A stretch of 24,981 bases of DNA from positions 36,025 through 61,005 of the forward strand of contig DEFE01000020.1 of the NCBI GenBank assembly GCA_002350625.1. The letters run 5' to 3'. Numbering within the stretch: position 1 is the first letter of the stretch; every line of letters begins with the position of its first letter. A model generated the notes under the pieces. It saw only the letters and a list, made by a program, of their open reading frames with translations, searched no databases and was not told the origin of the DNA. The position numbers were made by a program, and so were the translations under genes. Source of the stretch: Lachnospiraceae bacterium UBA2860 (GTDB lineage Bacteria; Bacillota; Clostridia; Lachnospirales; Lachnospiraceae). This document shows positions 1 to 6,240 of the stretch, in pieces.

Positions 1-1058
1 TCGCAGTCATAGAAGGCATCTTCCCCGACGGTGACATTTCCGCAGAGGATTACTTTTTTGAGCCCGCGGCAATACTCGAAGGTATCCGGCTCAAGCTTGC
101 TTCCGTCAGCGCAGACAACGGTCTCGAGACGGTCGCAGTAGCCAAAGGCGTTCGCTCCGATGACGGCATTTTCCCCGACAAGAACCTTCGTCAGTCCCTC
201 ACAATAACCGAAGGCATTGGGGCCCACGATCATTCCCGCAGGGATCGTCACTTCCGTGAGTTCATCACAGTATTCGAAGGCCCGCGCCCCGATGCGCGTG
301 AGGCCGTCCGGGAGAGTCACCCGGGACATCGTCGCGTAGGAGAAGACCTGCGGGCCGATCTCCGCGACCCGGCAGCCGTCAAGCTCCGCCGGAATCTCCA
401 CCTCGTTTTCCGTACCGTTATATTCGCAAATGGTAACTGTTTCAGCGTCATCATTCACTGTGTAAGCATAGTCGCCGGACTTTATGATTTGGGGCTCTTC
501 CACGTCAGGAAGATAGACCGAAGAAGGATCGGACGCGGACGAATCGGCACCTTCTGTGCCCGCACTTGAAAAAGTGTGCGCATTCCCCGGGCGGAAGCTG
601 CCGATGACATCCTCGACGCCGGCCCAGAGGACATCGTAGGCGGCGCGGATTGTGTCGTCATCCATGTAGGCCTGATAATCTGTCGGCATTTGCGCATAAT
701 AATGCATCGCCGTGTCTTCATCAAAGCCGAGATACACATAGCTCGGGAGCTCCTGAAAGCTCGTGTTGACAGAGGCGCCGAGCGTAAAGAGGCGGCCGCC
801 GTCCAGGCCTTCTTTTTCATAGGCCTTGTAGCTGTCGGTGTGGTAGAAGGTCGCCCCGGCGTCTTCGACGACGACCATCGTGTTCTGATACCACTGCTGA
901 TTCATGGTGACGAAAACGTCCTCGTTGAGAAAATAGTAGGAGTACGTTCCATCTGTATTTTTAAAGTCATTGTAGTCATCAAATCCGCCGGCCCATACGG
1001 TCGTCCACGCGGTCAGCATCAGGGCCAGTGTGAGCAGCGCCAGTGTTCCCTTTCTCAT
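1..1058 (-). CDS. Secreted BspA-type leucine-rich-repeat protein (C-terminus beyond left edge)
   Basis: The frame opens with ATG at 1058 behind an ideal AGGAGG (1065-1070, 6-nt spacing) and stays open to the left edge, giving 352 complete codons. Residues 1-23 are a typical signal peptide: MRK, a hydrophobic core, then a VWA/GG cleavage site. Residues about 25-165 form a globular region rich in Tyr and acidic residues, with phrases such as PTDYQAYMDDD, that I recall from other Lachnospiraceae secreted proteins but cannot name. A short Ser/Asp/Pro linker follows. From about residue 193 there are LRR_5 (BspA/Treponema type) repeats of roughly 20-23 residues with the AF.YC.GL..V..... pattern (AFEYCDELTEVTIP, AFGYCEGLTKVLV, AFGYCDRLETVV). 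Such proteins are exported and usually bind host or other surfaces; the ligand here is unknown. The gene follows the C-S lyase by 104 nt with no clear terminator between them. Confidence 0.88.
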   Translation of the reverse strand, partial: MRKGTLALLTLALMLTAWTTVWAGGFDDYNDFKNTDGTYSYYFLNEDVFVTMNQQWYQNTMVVVEDAGATFYHTDSYKAYEKEGLDGGRLFTLGASVNTSFQELPSYVYLGFDEDTAMHYYAQMPTDYQAYMDDDTIRAAYDVLWAGVEDVIGSFRPGNAHTFSSAGTEGADSSASDPSSVYLPDVEEPQIIKSGDYAYTVNDDAETVTICEYNGTENEVEIPAELDGCRVAEIGPQVFSYATMSRVTLPDGLTRIGARAFEYCDELTEVTIPAGMIVGPNAFGYCEGLTKVLVGENAVIGANAFGYCDRLETVVCADGSKLEPDTFEYCRGLKKVILCGNVTVGEDAFYDC

Positions 1059-1162
1059 GATGATCCTCCTCTGTGATTGCTTTACATCAACTTAGCCGGC
1101 ATTCCTTTTTCAGAATACACGTTATGAAATATGGGCGCAAGGATTTCGAAACGGATTTACGC

Positions 1163-2377
1163 TCACTCCCACACATACTTCTTCAGGCGCTCCACCGCCT
1201 CTGTCACCAGTGAATGCGGCAGGGCAACATTGATGCGAATGCCCCACGGGTCATGGAAGGGCGCGCCCTGCTGCCACGCGACCCCGGCGTCCCATCCCTT
1301 CTGAATGAGCTCATCGATGCTCAGGCCATGCTCTCTGCAGTATTCCTCACAATGCAGGAACAGCATATAGGTTCCTTCCGGCCTGGAAGCCTCAATGCCT
1401 TTGACGTCATGCGTGATATGGTCATAAACATCATTCACGTTCTTTGACAGCACTTCACACAGCTCATCGACCCACCGGTATCCCTCCGGCCGATAAGCCC
1501 CGATCAGTGCATGCATGGAGAGTACGTTCATGTCGTTATAGTGCGTCATCGCCTCCTGCCGGCGCAGGCGGTCGCGCAGGTATCTGTTCCATATGATGTG
1601 ATAGCTCCCGATCAATCCGGCAAGATTGAAGGTCTTGCTCGGCGCATAGACGGCAATTGTCCGCTCCCTGGCATCCTCGTTCACGCTCTGCGTCGGGATA
1701 TGCCGGTGCCCGTTCAGCAGGATGTCCGACCAGATCTCATCCGAGATGACGACGCACGCATTCTCCCGGAACACCGCCATGGCCTTCTCGATCTCTTCTC
1801 TCTCCCACACTCTGCCGCAGGGATTATGCGGACTGCAGAAGATCGCCAGATGAATGTGATGTTCCTTGATCCGCCTGTCCATATCCGCATAGTCCATTCT
1901 CCAGATGCCGTTTTCATCGCGGACCAGCGGGCTCAGTGCAGCACACCTTCCGATGTCCTCCAGGACATGCGTGAACCCGATATACGTCGGACTGTGCAGG
2001 AGAATCATCTCTCCCGGCGCGGTAAATGCCTGGATCGCGCTGCTCACGCAGCCGAGGACGCCATTTTCGTAGCCGATTTCCTCCGCCATCAGGCCGGTGA
2101 CGCCATTTCGGCGCTCGTGCCAGCGGATGATCGAATCATAATATGCATCGGGAGGGATATAATACCCGTACGCCGGATGCGACGCCCGTTTTATGATCTC
2201 CTCGGGGATCGTGGGCACCGTCGCGAAATTCATGTCCGCAACCCACATCGGAATCGCGGAAAGGCCATTCTTCGGAGCAGTCGGCGCCTTTGCCCAGTCC
2301 ACATTGGCTCCGATGGCATCGACTGCCAGCGCGTCCTTTCCTCTCCGGTCCATGATTGTCGTAAAATCGTAAGTCAT
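1163..2377 (-). CDS. patB: MalY/PatB-family PLP-dependent C-S lyase (cystathionine beta-lyase-like)
   Basis: This 404-residue protein is full length for the fold-type I aminotransferase-like MalY/PatB family. These cytosolic enzymes cleave cystathionine or cysteine to pyruvate, ammonia and a thiol (homocysteine or H2S). Visible landmarks are the N-terminal IPMWVADMNF phrase (about 42-51) typical of the family, the AYGYY segment (69-73), SPHNPCGR (182-189), SDEIWSDI (212-219, with D213 placed to contact the PLP pyridine nitrogen), and YAPSKTFNLAG (244-254) with K248 as the Schiff-base lysine. The C-terminal small domain carries the expected arginine in WGIRINVALP. The start at 2377 has AGAGGAAG (2383-2390) 5 nt upstream. 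It lies 63 nt after the MBL hydrolase gene, so co-transcription is plausible. The exact substrate cannot be read from the sequence. The symbol is a family-level name. Confidence 0.9.
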   Translation of the reverse strand: MTYDFTTIMDRRGKDALAVDAIGANVDWAKAPTAPKNGLSAIPMWVADMNFATVPTIPEEIIKRASHPAYGYYIPPDAYYDSIIRWHERRNGVTGLMAEEIGYENGVLGCVSSAIQAFTAPGEMILLHSPTYIGFTHVLEDIGRCAALSPLVRDENGIWRMDYADMDRRIKEHHIHLAIFCSPHNPCGRVWEREEIEKAMAVFRENACVVISDEIWSDILLNGHRHIPTQSVNEDARERTIAVYAPSKTFNLAGLIGSYHIIWNRYLRDRLRRQEAMTHYNDMNVLSMHALIGAYRPEGYRWVDELCEVLSKNVNDVYDHITHDVKGIEASRPEGTYMLFLHCEEYCREHGLSIDELIQKGWDAGVAWQQGAPFHDPWGIRINVALPHSLVTEAVERLKKYVWE

Positions 2378-2417
2378 GTAAGCTTCCTCTCACTATGATT
2401 ATTTTGATAATAGGTTC

Positions 2418-2429
2418 ATGAGATCTCAT
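2418..2429. promoter_or_regulatory. Perfect 12-bp palindrome between the MBL and C-S lyase genes
   Basis: ATGAGATCTCAT is a perfect inverted repeat in the 63-nt gap. Downstream of it, on the minus strand, lies an AT-rich stretch (TATTATCAAAATAATCAT) before the lyase ribosome binding site. It could be an operator for a small dimeric regulator, but a 12-bp palindrome can also arise by chance. Confidence 0.25.
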
Positions 2430-2440
2430 CCAGTGTCCGG

Positions 2441-3283
2441 CTATCTGTTCCGGATCTCCATCCGGTCGAGAATGCCCTGCACGCTGATATCCGTATGTGT
2501 CAGGTACATCCGCATGACATCGCTGATCCAGTCGGCAGGCGCCCCTGTCTTTTTCTGTATCCTCGCGGCATTGTATCCTTTGTCCGTATATTTTATGATG
2601 CGGCTGACTAAGTCATATTCACGGGCGGCGTCCCCGCTTCCGCTGATGCCGGCCTCCCGGCTTCTGCTGCTTCCGGCCCCTGGTGTCTCAGGTGAATCCG
2701 CAAGCTTTGCCGTCCTTGCATGACCATAGTAAATGGTTTTCGGCTGCATGGAAAGCAGGGTATCCCAGCTCTTCCCGATCGCTGCCCCGCGGTGCATCTC
2801 GAGTTCATACAGCGGGTTCAGGTCACCGACGAAGAAGCTCCCGTCATCAAGACACAGGGAAATGCTGTCGTCACTGTGTCCCGGCGTCGCCAGAATCACG
2901 CCGTCAATGCCTAGCTCCTTCAGAAATGCGCGGCTGTCGGCAAGATCGATGAAGCGGATTTTCTGATCCTCAATCGGATGGAAATCTTTCTCCGGTTCCC
3001 TCAAAAGAATCTCATCAGCGGCATGGATGTAGTCCCGCTGCAGATCCGCTGCCGCGATGACCGGGCCGCAGTCCGCAATCTCCTGGGCGATCCCGCAGTG
3101 ATCCGGATGAAAATGCGAGATCAGGATGCAGGAAATCTTCTGCACCGGCATGCCGATGCGACCCATCTCGCTGCAGAAGGCGCGGAAGGTTCCGGCCCAG
3201 CCGGTGTCAAAGAGGAGGGCGCCTTCGGTGCCGGTGATCAGGTATGTATTTGTTGGGGAGTAATGGAGTTCTCTGACCATCAT
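2441..3283 (-). CDS. MBL-fold metallo-hydrolase (glyoxalase II-like)
   Basis: This 280-residue protein of the metallo-beta-lactamase superfamily is probably a cytosolic hydrolase of a thioester, lactone or similar substrate. All metal-binding motifs are visible in order: FDTGW (25-29), HFHPDH (57-62, motif HxHxDH), H136 in TPGHSDD, D154 in FVGDL, and H188 in YYGHA. Residues about 192-280 form an extra C-terminal helical region with a Gly/Ser-rich stretch (GAGSSRSREAGISGSG) and a terminal helix, as in many members whose substrate is not assigned. The start at 3283 has a modest AGGAT (3294-3298) 10 nt upstream; a second ATG follows immediately. A weak promoter-like pair lies upstream (TTGAGA 3357-3362 and GATAGC 3334-3339, minus strand, 17-nt spacer). 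The C-S lyase follows after 63 nt. The specific substrate is unknown. Confidence 0.85.
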   Translation of the reverse strand: MMVRELHYSPTNTYLITGTEGALLFDTGWAGTFRAFCSEMGRIGMPVQKISCILISHFHPDHCGIAQEIADCGPVIAAADLQRDYIHAADEILLREPEKDFHPIEDQKIRFIDLADSRAFLKELGIDGVILATPGHSDDSISLCLDDGSFFVGDLNPLYELEMHRGAAIGKSWDTLLSMQPKTIYYGHARTAKLADSPETPGAGSSRSREAGISGSGDAAREYDLVSRIIKYTDKGYNAARIQKKTGAPADWISDVMRMYLTHTDISVQGILDRMEIRNR

Positions 3284-3391
3284 GCAATTCTTTATCCTGT
3301 TCTGTCTTTTAGAAGTTTTTCTTCCTCAAACCGGCTATCTTTCACCTAGAATTCGGTCTCAATCGCACCCAGGAAACCTGGATTCTGTTCC

Positions 3392-4486
3392 TTATCTCAA
3401 CACAAGGGCTGGATTTACTTTCAATTTATCAATCAGTGTATGCATGGATGCCTTCATAGCCGCCGATGTGAACTCCGCAATCGCAGTTGTCCTGCTTACG
3501 CCCGCATCCTTAGAGGATGCGCCGCAATGATACATCTTTTCATCGGGAGTGTCATAGTCCAGCACGATGAAACGGTCGTGCATGATTCCGGCGTTTGTCT
3601 GGAAGGTAACCTGGATCTGCGGAAACTCAACCTGGAAGTCCGCATAATCTGACGCATGCAGCATATTCCGCACATTGTCGCTGAATACGATCACCAATAC
3701 GCCGGGCTTGACATCCTGCAATAGCCGAAGCGTCTTGATATTTATATAGTTGTCCACAAGGAAAACCGTATATTTTGCTTTGCCGTAGATATCAATATAA
3801 GTTTCATCCGCTTTTGCGGGCTGACCATTCAACAGCAGGTACTCGCGTTGATCCTCAGGTCTGCTGAAATCGAGGAGAAACGGTGAAATCTCAGATGTCT
3901 TTACAGTGTCACTCAGTTGCTCCAGCACATCCACAAGCTTATCATCGTGTTCGCGCATCATGATCTGCACCTGTCGAATCGCTTCTGTGTTCTCTGCCGT
4001 CTGCATTGAGATGCGCAGCAGATCGCGCTGACCCACAAGGCTTTGATTCTCAACAATGTAGTCCTTCATTGTCTTAAAAGCCATTACAAGCGCCCTACTC
4101 TGGCGAATCGCAAGATCACCGCGGAGAACCGTCATAAGCATATACACGCCCTGCTCTGTGAAAGCATGAGGAAGGTATCGTATACCGCCCCAATTTGAGG
4201 TGAAATTTCTGCACCTCAAGATGTTCTGGAATTCGTCTCGGGTGAGTTGAAACATGAATTCATCGCCCTCAAACTTAGCAATATTGTTTTTAACTTGCCT
4301 GTTGAAATTCTTCGTCTCGTACCCATAAATCTCTGCCAGTTCAAAATCCAACATGACCTTCATGCCGCGGACTTCATAGATTTTGCTTCGGATAGTACGC
4401 TCATCAATGACGGCAATTTCTGTGGCCAGCGCTGCATCAATCACAGTCTTTTCTTCCACAGCGGTTTTTTCAGCTTCTGTGCTCAT
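3392..4486 (-). CDS. ORF6N-domain protein with PLD-like C-terminal domain
   Basis: This is a 364-residue protein. Residues about 30-125 match the ORF6N (KilA-N-associated, phage antirepressor-type) DNA-binding domain: YEVRGMKVMLDFELAEIYGY, then FNRQVKNN...F..DEFMFQLT, and RYLPHAFTEQGVYMLMTVLR. Residues about 140-195 look helical and may be a coiled coil. Residues about 230-345 form an alpha/beta domain: YTVFLVDNYI, VLVIVFSD, then IMHDRFIVLD (H303, D304, R305) and HCGASSKDAG (320-329). This resembles the single HxD/HDRF-type active-site region of PLD-like modules that often follow ORF6N. No complete HKD motif is present, so catalysis is doubtful. The start at 4486 has AGGAG (4498-4502) 11 nt upstream. 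The family is typical of phages and integrated elements, which fits the primase remnant next to it. A regulatory or phage-defence-related role is inference. Confidence 0.82.
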   Translation of the reverse strand: MSTEAEKTAVEEKTVIDAALATEIAVIDERTIRSKIYEVRGMKVMLDFELAEIYGYETKNFNRQVKNNIAKFEGDEFMFQLTRDEFQNILRCRNFTSNWGGIRYLPHAFTEQGVYMLMTVLRGDLAIRQSRALVMAFKTMKDYIVENQSLVGQRDLLRISMQTAENTEAIRQVQIMMREHDDKLVDVLEQLSDTVKTSEISPFLLDFSRPEDQREYLLLNGQPAKADETYIDIYGKAKYTVFLVDNYINIKTLRLLQDVKPGVLVIVFSDNVRNMLHASDYADFQVEFPQIQVTFQTNAGIMHDRFIVLDYDTPDEKMYHCGASSKDAGVSRTTAIAEFTSAAMKASMHTLIDKLKVNPALVLR

Positions 4487-4876
4487 CTTACTTCTGCTCT
4501 CCTACGGATGTTTTCACATTCTGTTTGCATCCATTTCCCCACATTTGGGTCAGGGTACCCTTTACGTTTGAAGACATTAAGTAGGTTCCCCGCTTAAGCT
4601 TATAACAGGAAGGGCAGATTAGCCATCACAAAGAATTACGATTCTGATTCGATCTTACAATTCTTCAGAAAATGGCGTCGAATTGTGCGACTGTTCAGAT
4701 ACGGCACGTCTTCGAAAAGTGAGTGAAGAACACCGCCCCCGTTCACAATACGCTTATAAGAAGGCGGACAGAGAACCGTCCTCTGCCCGCCTTCTTAGAT
4801 AATTTCCGCACTGCATCCAGTCATTCTGCCCGTAAGCAAATTCCTTCAGGAATCCCTGTACATATCATTATGTCCT
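4487..4876. other. Gene-poor interval between ORF6N and primase-like genes
   Basis: I find no convincing gene in this 390-nt stretch. It holds the ORF6N ribosome binding site (4498-4502), a short inverted repeat ACAATTC/GAATTGT (4657-4663 and 4680-4686) and the strong hairpin at 4757-4797. In the same frame as the primase-like gene, after its stop, there is an unbroken but startless 35-codon stretch (minus strand, about 4861 to 4757). It may be a relic, but nothing identifies it. Confidence 0.5.
4757..4797. repeat. REP-like long hairpin
   Basis: TAAGAAGGCGG (4757-4767) pairs exactly with CCGCCTTCTTA (4787-4797). After one mismatch the stem continues with CAGAG (4769-4773) against CTCTG (4781-4785), leaving a 7-nt loop. 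No U-run follows on either strand, so it is not a canonical intrinsic terminator. The core resembles the AGAGAACCGTCC-type palindromes that I recall being dispersed in clostridial genomes and linked with REP-associated Y1 transposases; that likeness is from memory. Confidence 0.5.
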
Positions 4877-5785
4877 TTATTGTATAAACCCCCTTTGACA
4901 TTTCATAAAGGTGCCTGACACGCAATCCTCGGCAGCATACGCCTCCGGTAAAACATAACCTGGCTCTGTTGAGATCTTCTTCTCATAAAAGGAACACGCA
5001 TCACTCCATATTCTTTTCAGTTCCTTTTCCGGCAGCGGCTTCTCACACTGCGCCGCACGCTGCATGAAGACCTCATGGGCACGATCACTGATGCCGTACT
5101 TCTTTATCATAGAAACAGCGGTATTGAGCAGCGTATCATGTCGATGTCCCGTAGGAATGACTGTGCCATATCTGGGCCATTGTGCCTCTTGTTCAGGAGC
5201 ATTATTTTCAATCAATGCAGACAGATCATCCCTGGCGCACACAGCTGACCAGTCAGAAAGAATCAAACCCTTATCCGTACCGAAGAAGATGCGGTCCGCA
5301 TTGATGCAGTCAGCATCAGCCTGAGGGAATAAAGAGATAAGGCTGGCTTGTAAGCAATCCCGCTCCTCTTTGTCGGTAATGGCTTCATCAGCCACCACTG
5401 CAAACCGGAAGCGGAGAGCCTCCTCAGTGCTGCTGAAAGTTTCATACATGAACGCCGCTTTCAGGTTATGAGTGGAAAGCACCTCAACAACGTGCTCAGA
5501 TGTTTCAGGCGGCACGTCATCTCTCTTATTATCGATGTCGATCATGAAAATGGTCTGTTCAGCGAAGTCCTCCTTCACCGTTCCTTTGCGTTTCTCTGCT
5601 TTGCTCTTTTCCGAGAACGGTGTCACTCCAGGCTGGACGGTCCTTCCGGCGGTCAGGGCTTCGGCGATCTGTTCTATACTCAGATCCTTTATGCTCTCCT
5701 CCTTCGTAAACCGCGCCTTGATGCCGCCGATTTGCGGTCCGGTTGGTTTCGTAACAAATTCCCTGCTGTCAACGTGTATCCTCAT
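4877..5785 (-). CDS. Primase-like protein of a mobile element (AEP-type with PriCT-1-like end), probably truncated
   Basis: I take the start at 5785 (302 aa) because AAGGGGG (5793-5799) sits 7 nt upstream. The longer reading from 5911 would run through two terminator-like hairpins. Residues 78-86 (TIFMIDIDN) give the DxD of archaeo-eukaryotic primases (D83, D85). MYETFSS followed by RFRFAVV (about 114-131) matches the conserved strand pair of element-encoded primases. Residues 159-171 (DCINADRIFFGTD) fit the later active-site segment. Residues about 210-270 (TGHRHDTLLNTAVSMI...EKELKRIWSDACSFY) resemble the PriCT-1 helical domain. Relatives usually continue into a D5/VirE-type helicase; here the protein ends about 30 residues after PriCT-1. 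Its last codons contain a GGTGCCTGACAC palindrome, so the tail may be REP-derived. It could be a truncated relic or a stand-alone primase. Confidence 0.7.
   Translation of the reverse strand: MRIHVDSREFVTKPTGPQIGGIKARFTKEESIKDLSIEQIAEALTAGRTVQPGVTPFSEKSKAEKRKGTVKEDFAEQTIFMIDIDNKRDDVPPETSEHVVEVLSTHNLKAAFMYETFSSTEEALRFRFAVVADEAITDKEERDCLQASLISLFPQADADCINADRIFFGTDKGLILSDWSAVCARDDLSALIENNAPEQEAQWPRYGTVIPTGHRHDTLLNTAVSMIKKYGISDRAHEVFMQRAAQCEKPLPEKELKRIWSDACSFYEKKISTEPGYVLPEAYAAEDCVSGTFMKCQRGFIQ
4907..4923. repeat. REP-like palindrome inside the primase-like 3' end
   Basis: The plus strand reads AAAGGTGCCTGACACGC, with GTG and CAC arms around CCTGA. On the minus strand it encodes the CVSGTF residues at the end of the primase-like protein. 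I recall AAAGGTGCCTGACACC as a dispersed palindrome in clostridial genomes, so this may be an inserted or decayed copy, 110 nt from the second REP-like hairpin. Confidence 0.4.
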
Positions 5786-5792
5786 AATGGTT

Positions 5793-5799
5793 CCCCCTT
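5793..5799 (-). promoter_or_regulatory. Ribosome binding site that decides the primase-like start
   Basis: AAGGGGG on the minus strand lies 7 nt before ATG 5785. No comparable site precedes the earlier in-frame ATG at 5911, so 5785 is preferred. Confidence 0.6.
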
Positions 5800-5811
5800 C
5801 CCCTGCCGTAT

Positions 5812-5842
5812 GAGATAAAATAAAGACCCCACGCGGAGTCTT
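5812..5842 (-). terminator. Terminator-like hairpin in the primase leader (proximal)
   Basis: On the minus strand AAGAC-T-CC, loop GCGT, GG-G-GTCTT (5842-5823) forms a stem with one mismatch, followed by the T-rich TATTTTATC. It lies just upstream of the ribosome binding site of the primase-like gene, so it would end or attenuate transcription before the start codon. Confidence 0.5.
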
Positions 5843-5861
5843 CATGTTCTTTCTGGGCATG

Positions 5862-5890
5862 AAAAAAGCTCCGGGGATTAATCCAGAGCT
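5862..5890 (-). terminator. Terminator-like hairpin in the primase leader (distal)
   Basis: On the minus strand AGCTC...GGATTAATCC...GAGCT (5890-5867) folds into a stem with a small asymmetric internal loop and is followed directly by a run of five to six T. This is the classic layout of an intrinsic terminator. It lies about 80 nt upstream of the chosen start at 5785. Confidence 0.6.
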
Positions 5891-5911
5891 CTGCTTTAAA
5901 AGGCAATCCAT

Positions 5912-6191
5912 GCTTATTCAATTTTGGGGTGGCAGATGGTTCTCCCCCACTCTTCGACGATACCATCGTATCAGAAAATGCAATGTATTTCTTCCGCGAT
6001 TTTCCCCACTTGTGGTCTTATGGAAAAGAAGAAAAGCAGCCACAGCCCCTGGTCGAATTCGACTAAGGGGACCATTTCCTCTGCACTTTCCATGCTATCA
6101 CTATATCAGAAATTGCAATAAAGGTTTTACACGATTTTACTCATTTGAGTGTTCTGCTGAGGTTTGGAGTTAGAAATGGTTAACCCCTTGT
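5912..6191. promoter_or_regulatory. Non-coding leader/promoter region with direct repeats and a dyad
   Basis: No gene is seen. An imperfect direct repeat of about 33 bp occurs twice, 135 bp apart: TCAGAAAATGCAAT...CGATTTT (5971-6003) and TCAGAAATTGCAAT...CGATTTT (6106-6138), with identical internal spacing. On the minus strand each copy contains TGATACGAT or TGATATAGT, which look like extended -10 boxes. Between them is an imperfect dyad, CCCCT-g-GTCGAATTCGAC-ta-AGGGG (6046-6070), with a perfect 12-bp core. A motif of the form ATGGT..CCCCTT recurs at 6071-6077 with 6065-6070 (inverted) and at 6176-6189. This is suitable for a regulated promoter or an element replication origin; the choice is open. 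Confidence 0.4.
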
Positions 6192-6229
6192 CAAAAAGTA
6201 AGCCCCCACCCAGGTAAGGGGTGAGGGCT
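6192..6229 (-). terminator. Intrinsic terminator of the giant gene
   Basis: On the minus strand AGCCCTCACCC (6229-6219) pairs over 11 bp, with one G-U, with GGGTGGGGGCT (6211-6201) around a 7-nt loop. TACTTTTTG follows. It begins 11 nt after the stop codon at 6241-6243, showing that the reading frame ends where intended. Confidence 0.85.
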
Positions 6230-6240
6230 GTGGTTGGTTT

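Noticed and set aside
1511..2398. Plus-strand frame of 295 codons opposite the C-S lyase
   Set aside because: The minus-strand lyase has all catalytic motifs; the opposite frame has none.
3369..3381. CCAGGAAACCTGG inverted repeat downstream of the ORF6N gene as a terminator
   Set aside because: Only a 5-bp stem with a 3-nt loop and no T-run.
4757..4797. Hairpin read as an intrinsic terminator for the primase-like gene
   Set aside because: No U-run follows on either strand and it lies about 80 nt after the stop; a REP-like element is the better reading.
4757..4861. Startless 35-codon stretch on the minus strand following the primase-like stop
   Set aside because: It has no start codon or ribosome binding site, runs through the REP-like hairpin and matches nothing I recognise.
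5786..5911. N-terminal extension of the primase-like gene from ATG 5911
   Set aside because: The extension would be encoded by two terminator-like hairpins, while a good ribosome binding site precedes ATG 5785. A leader peptide remains possible.
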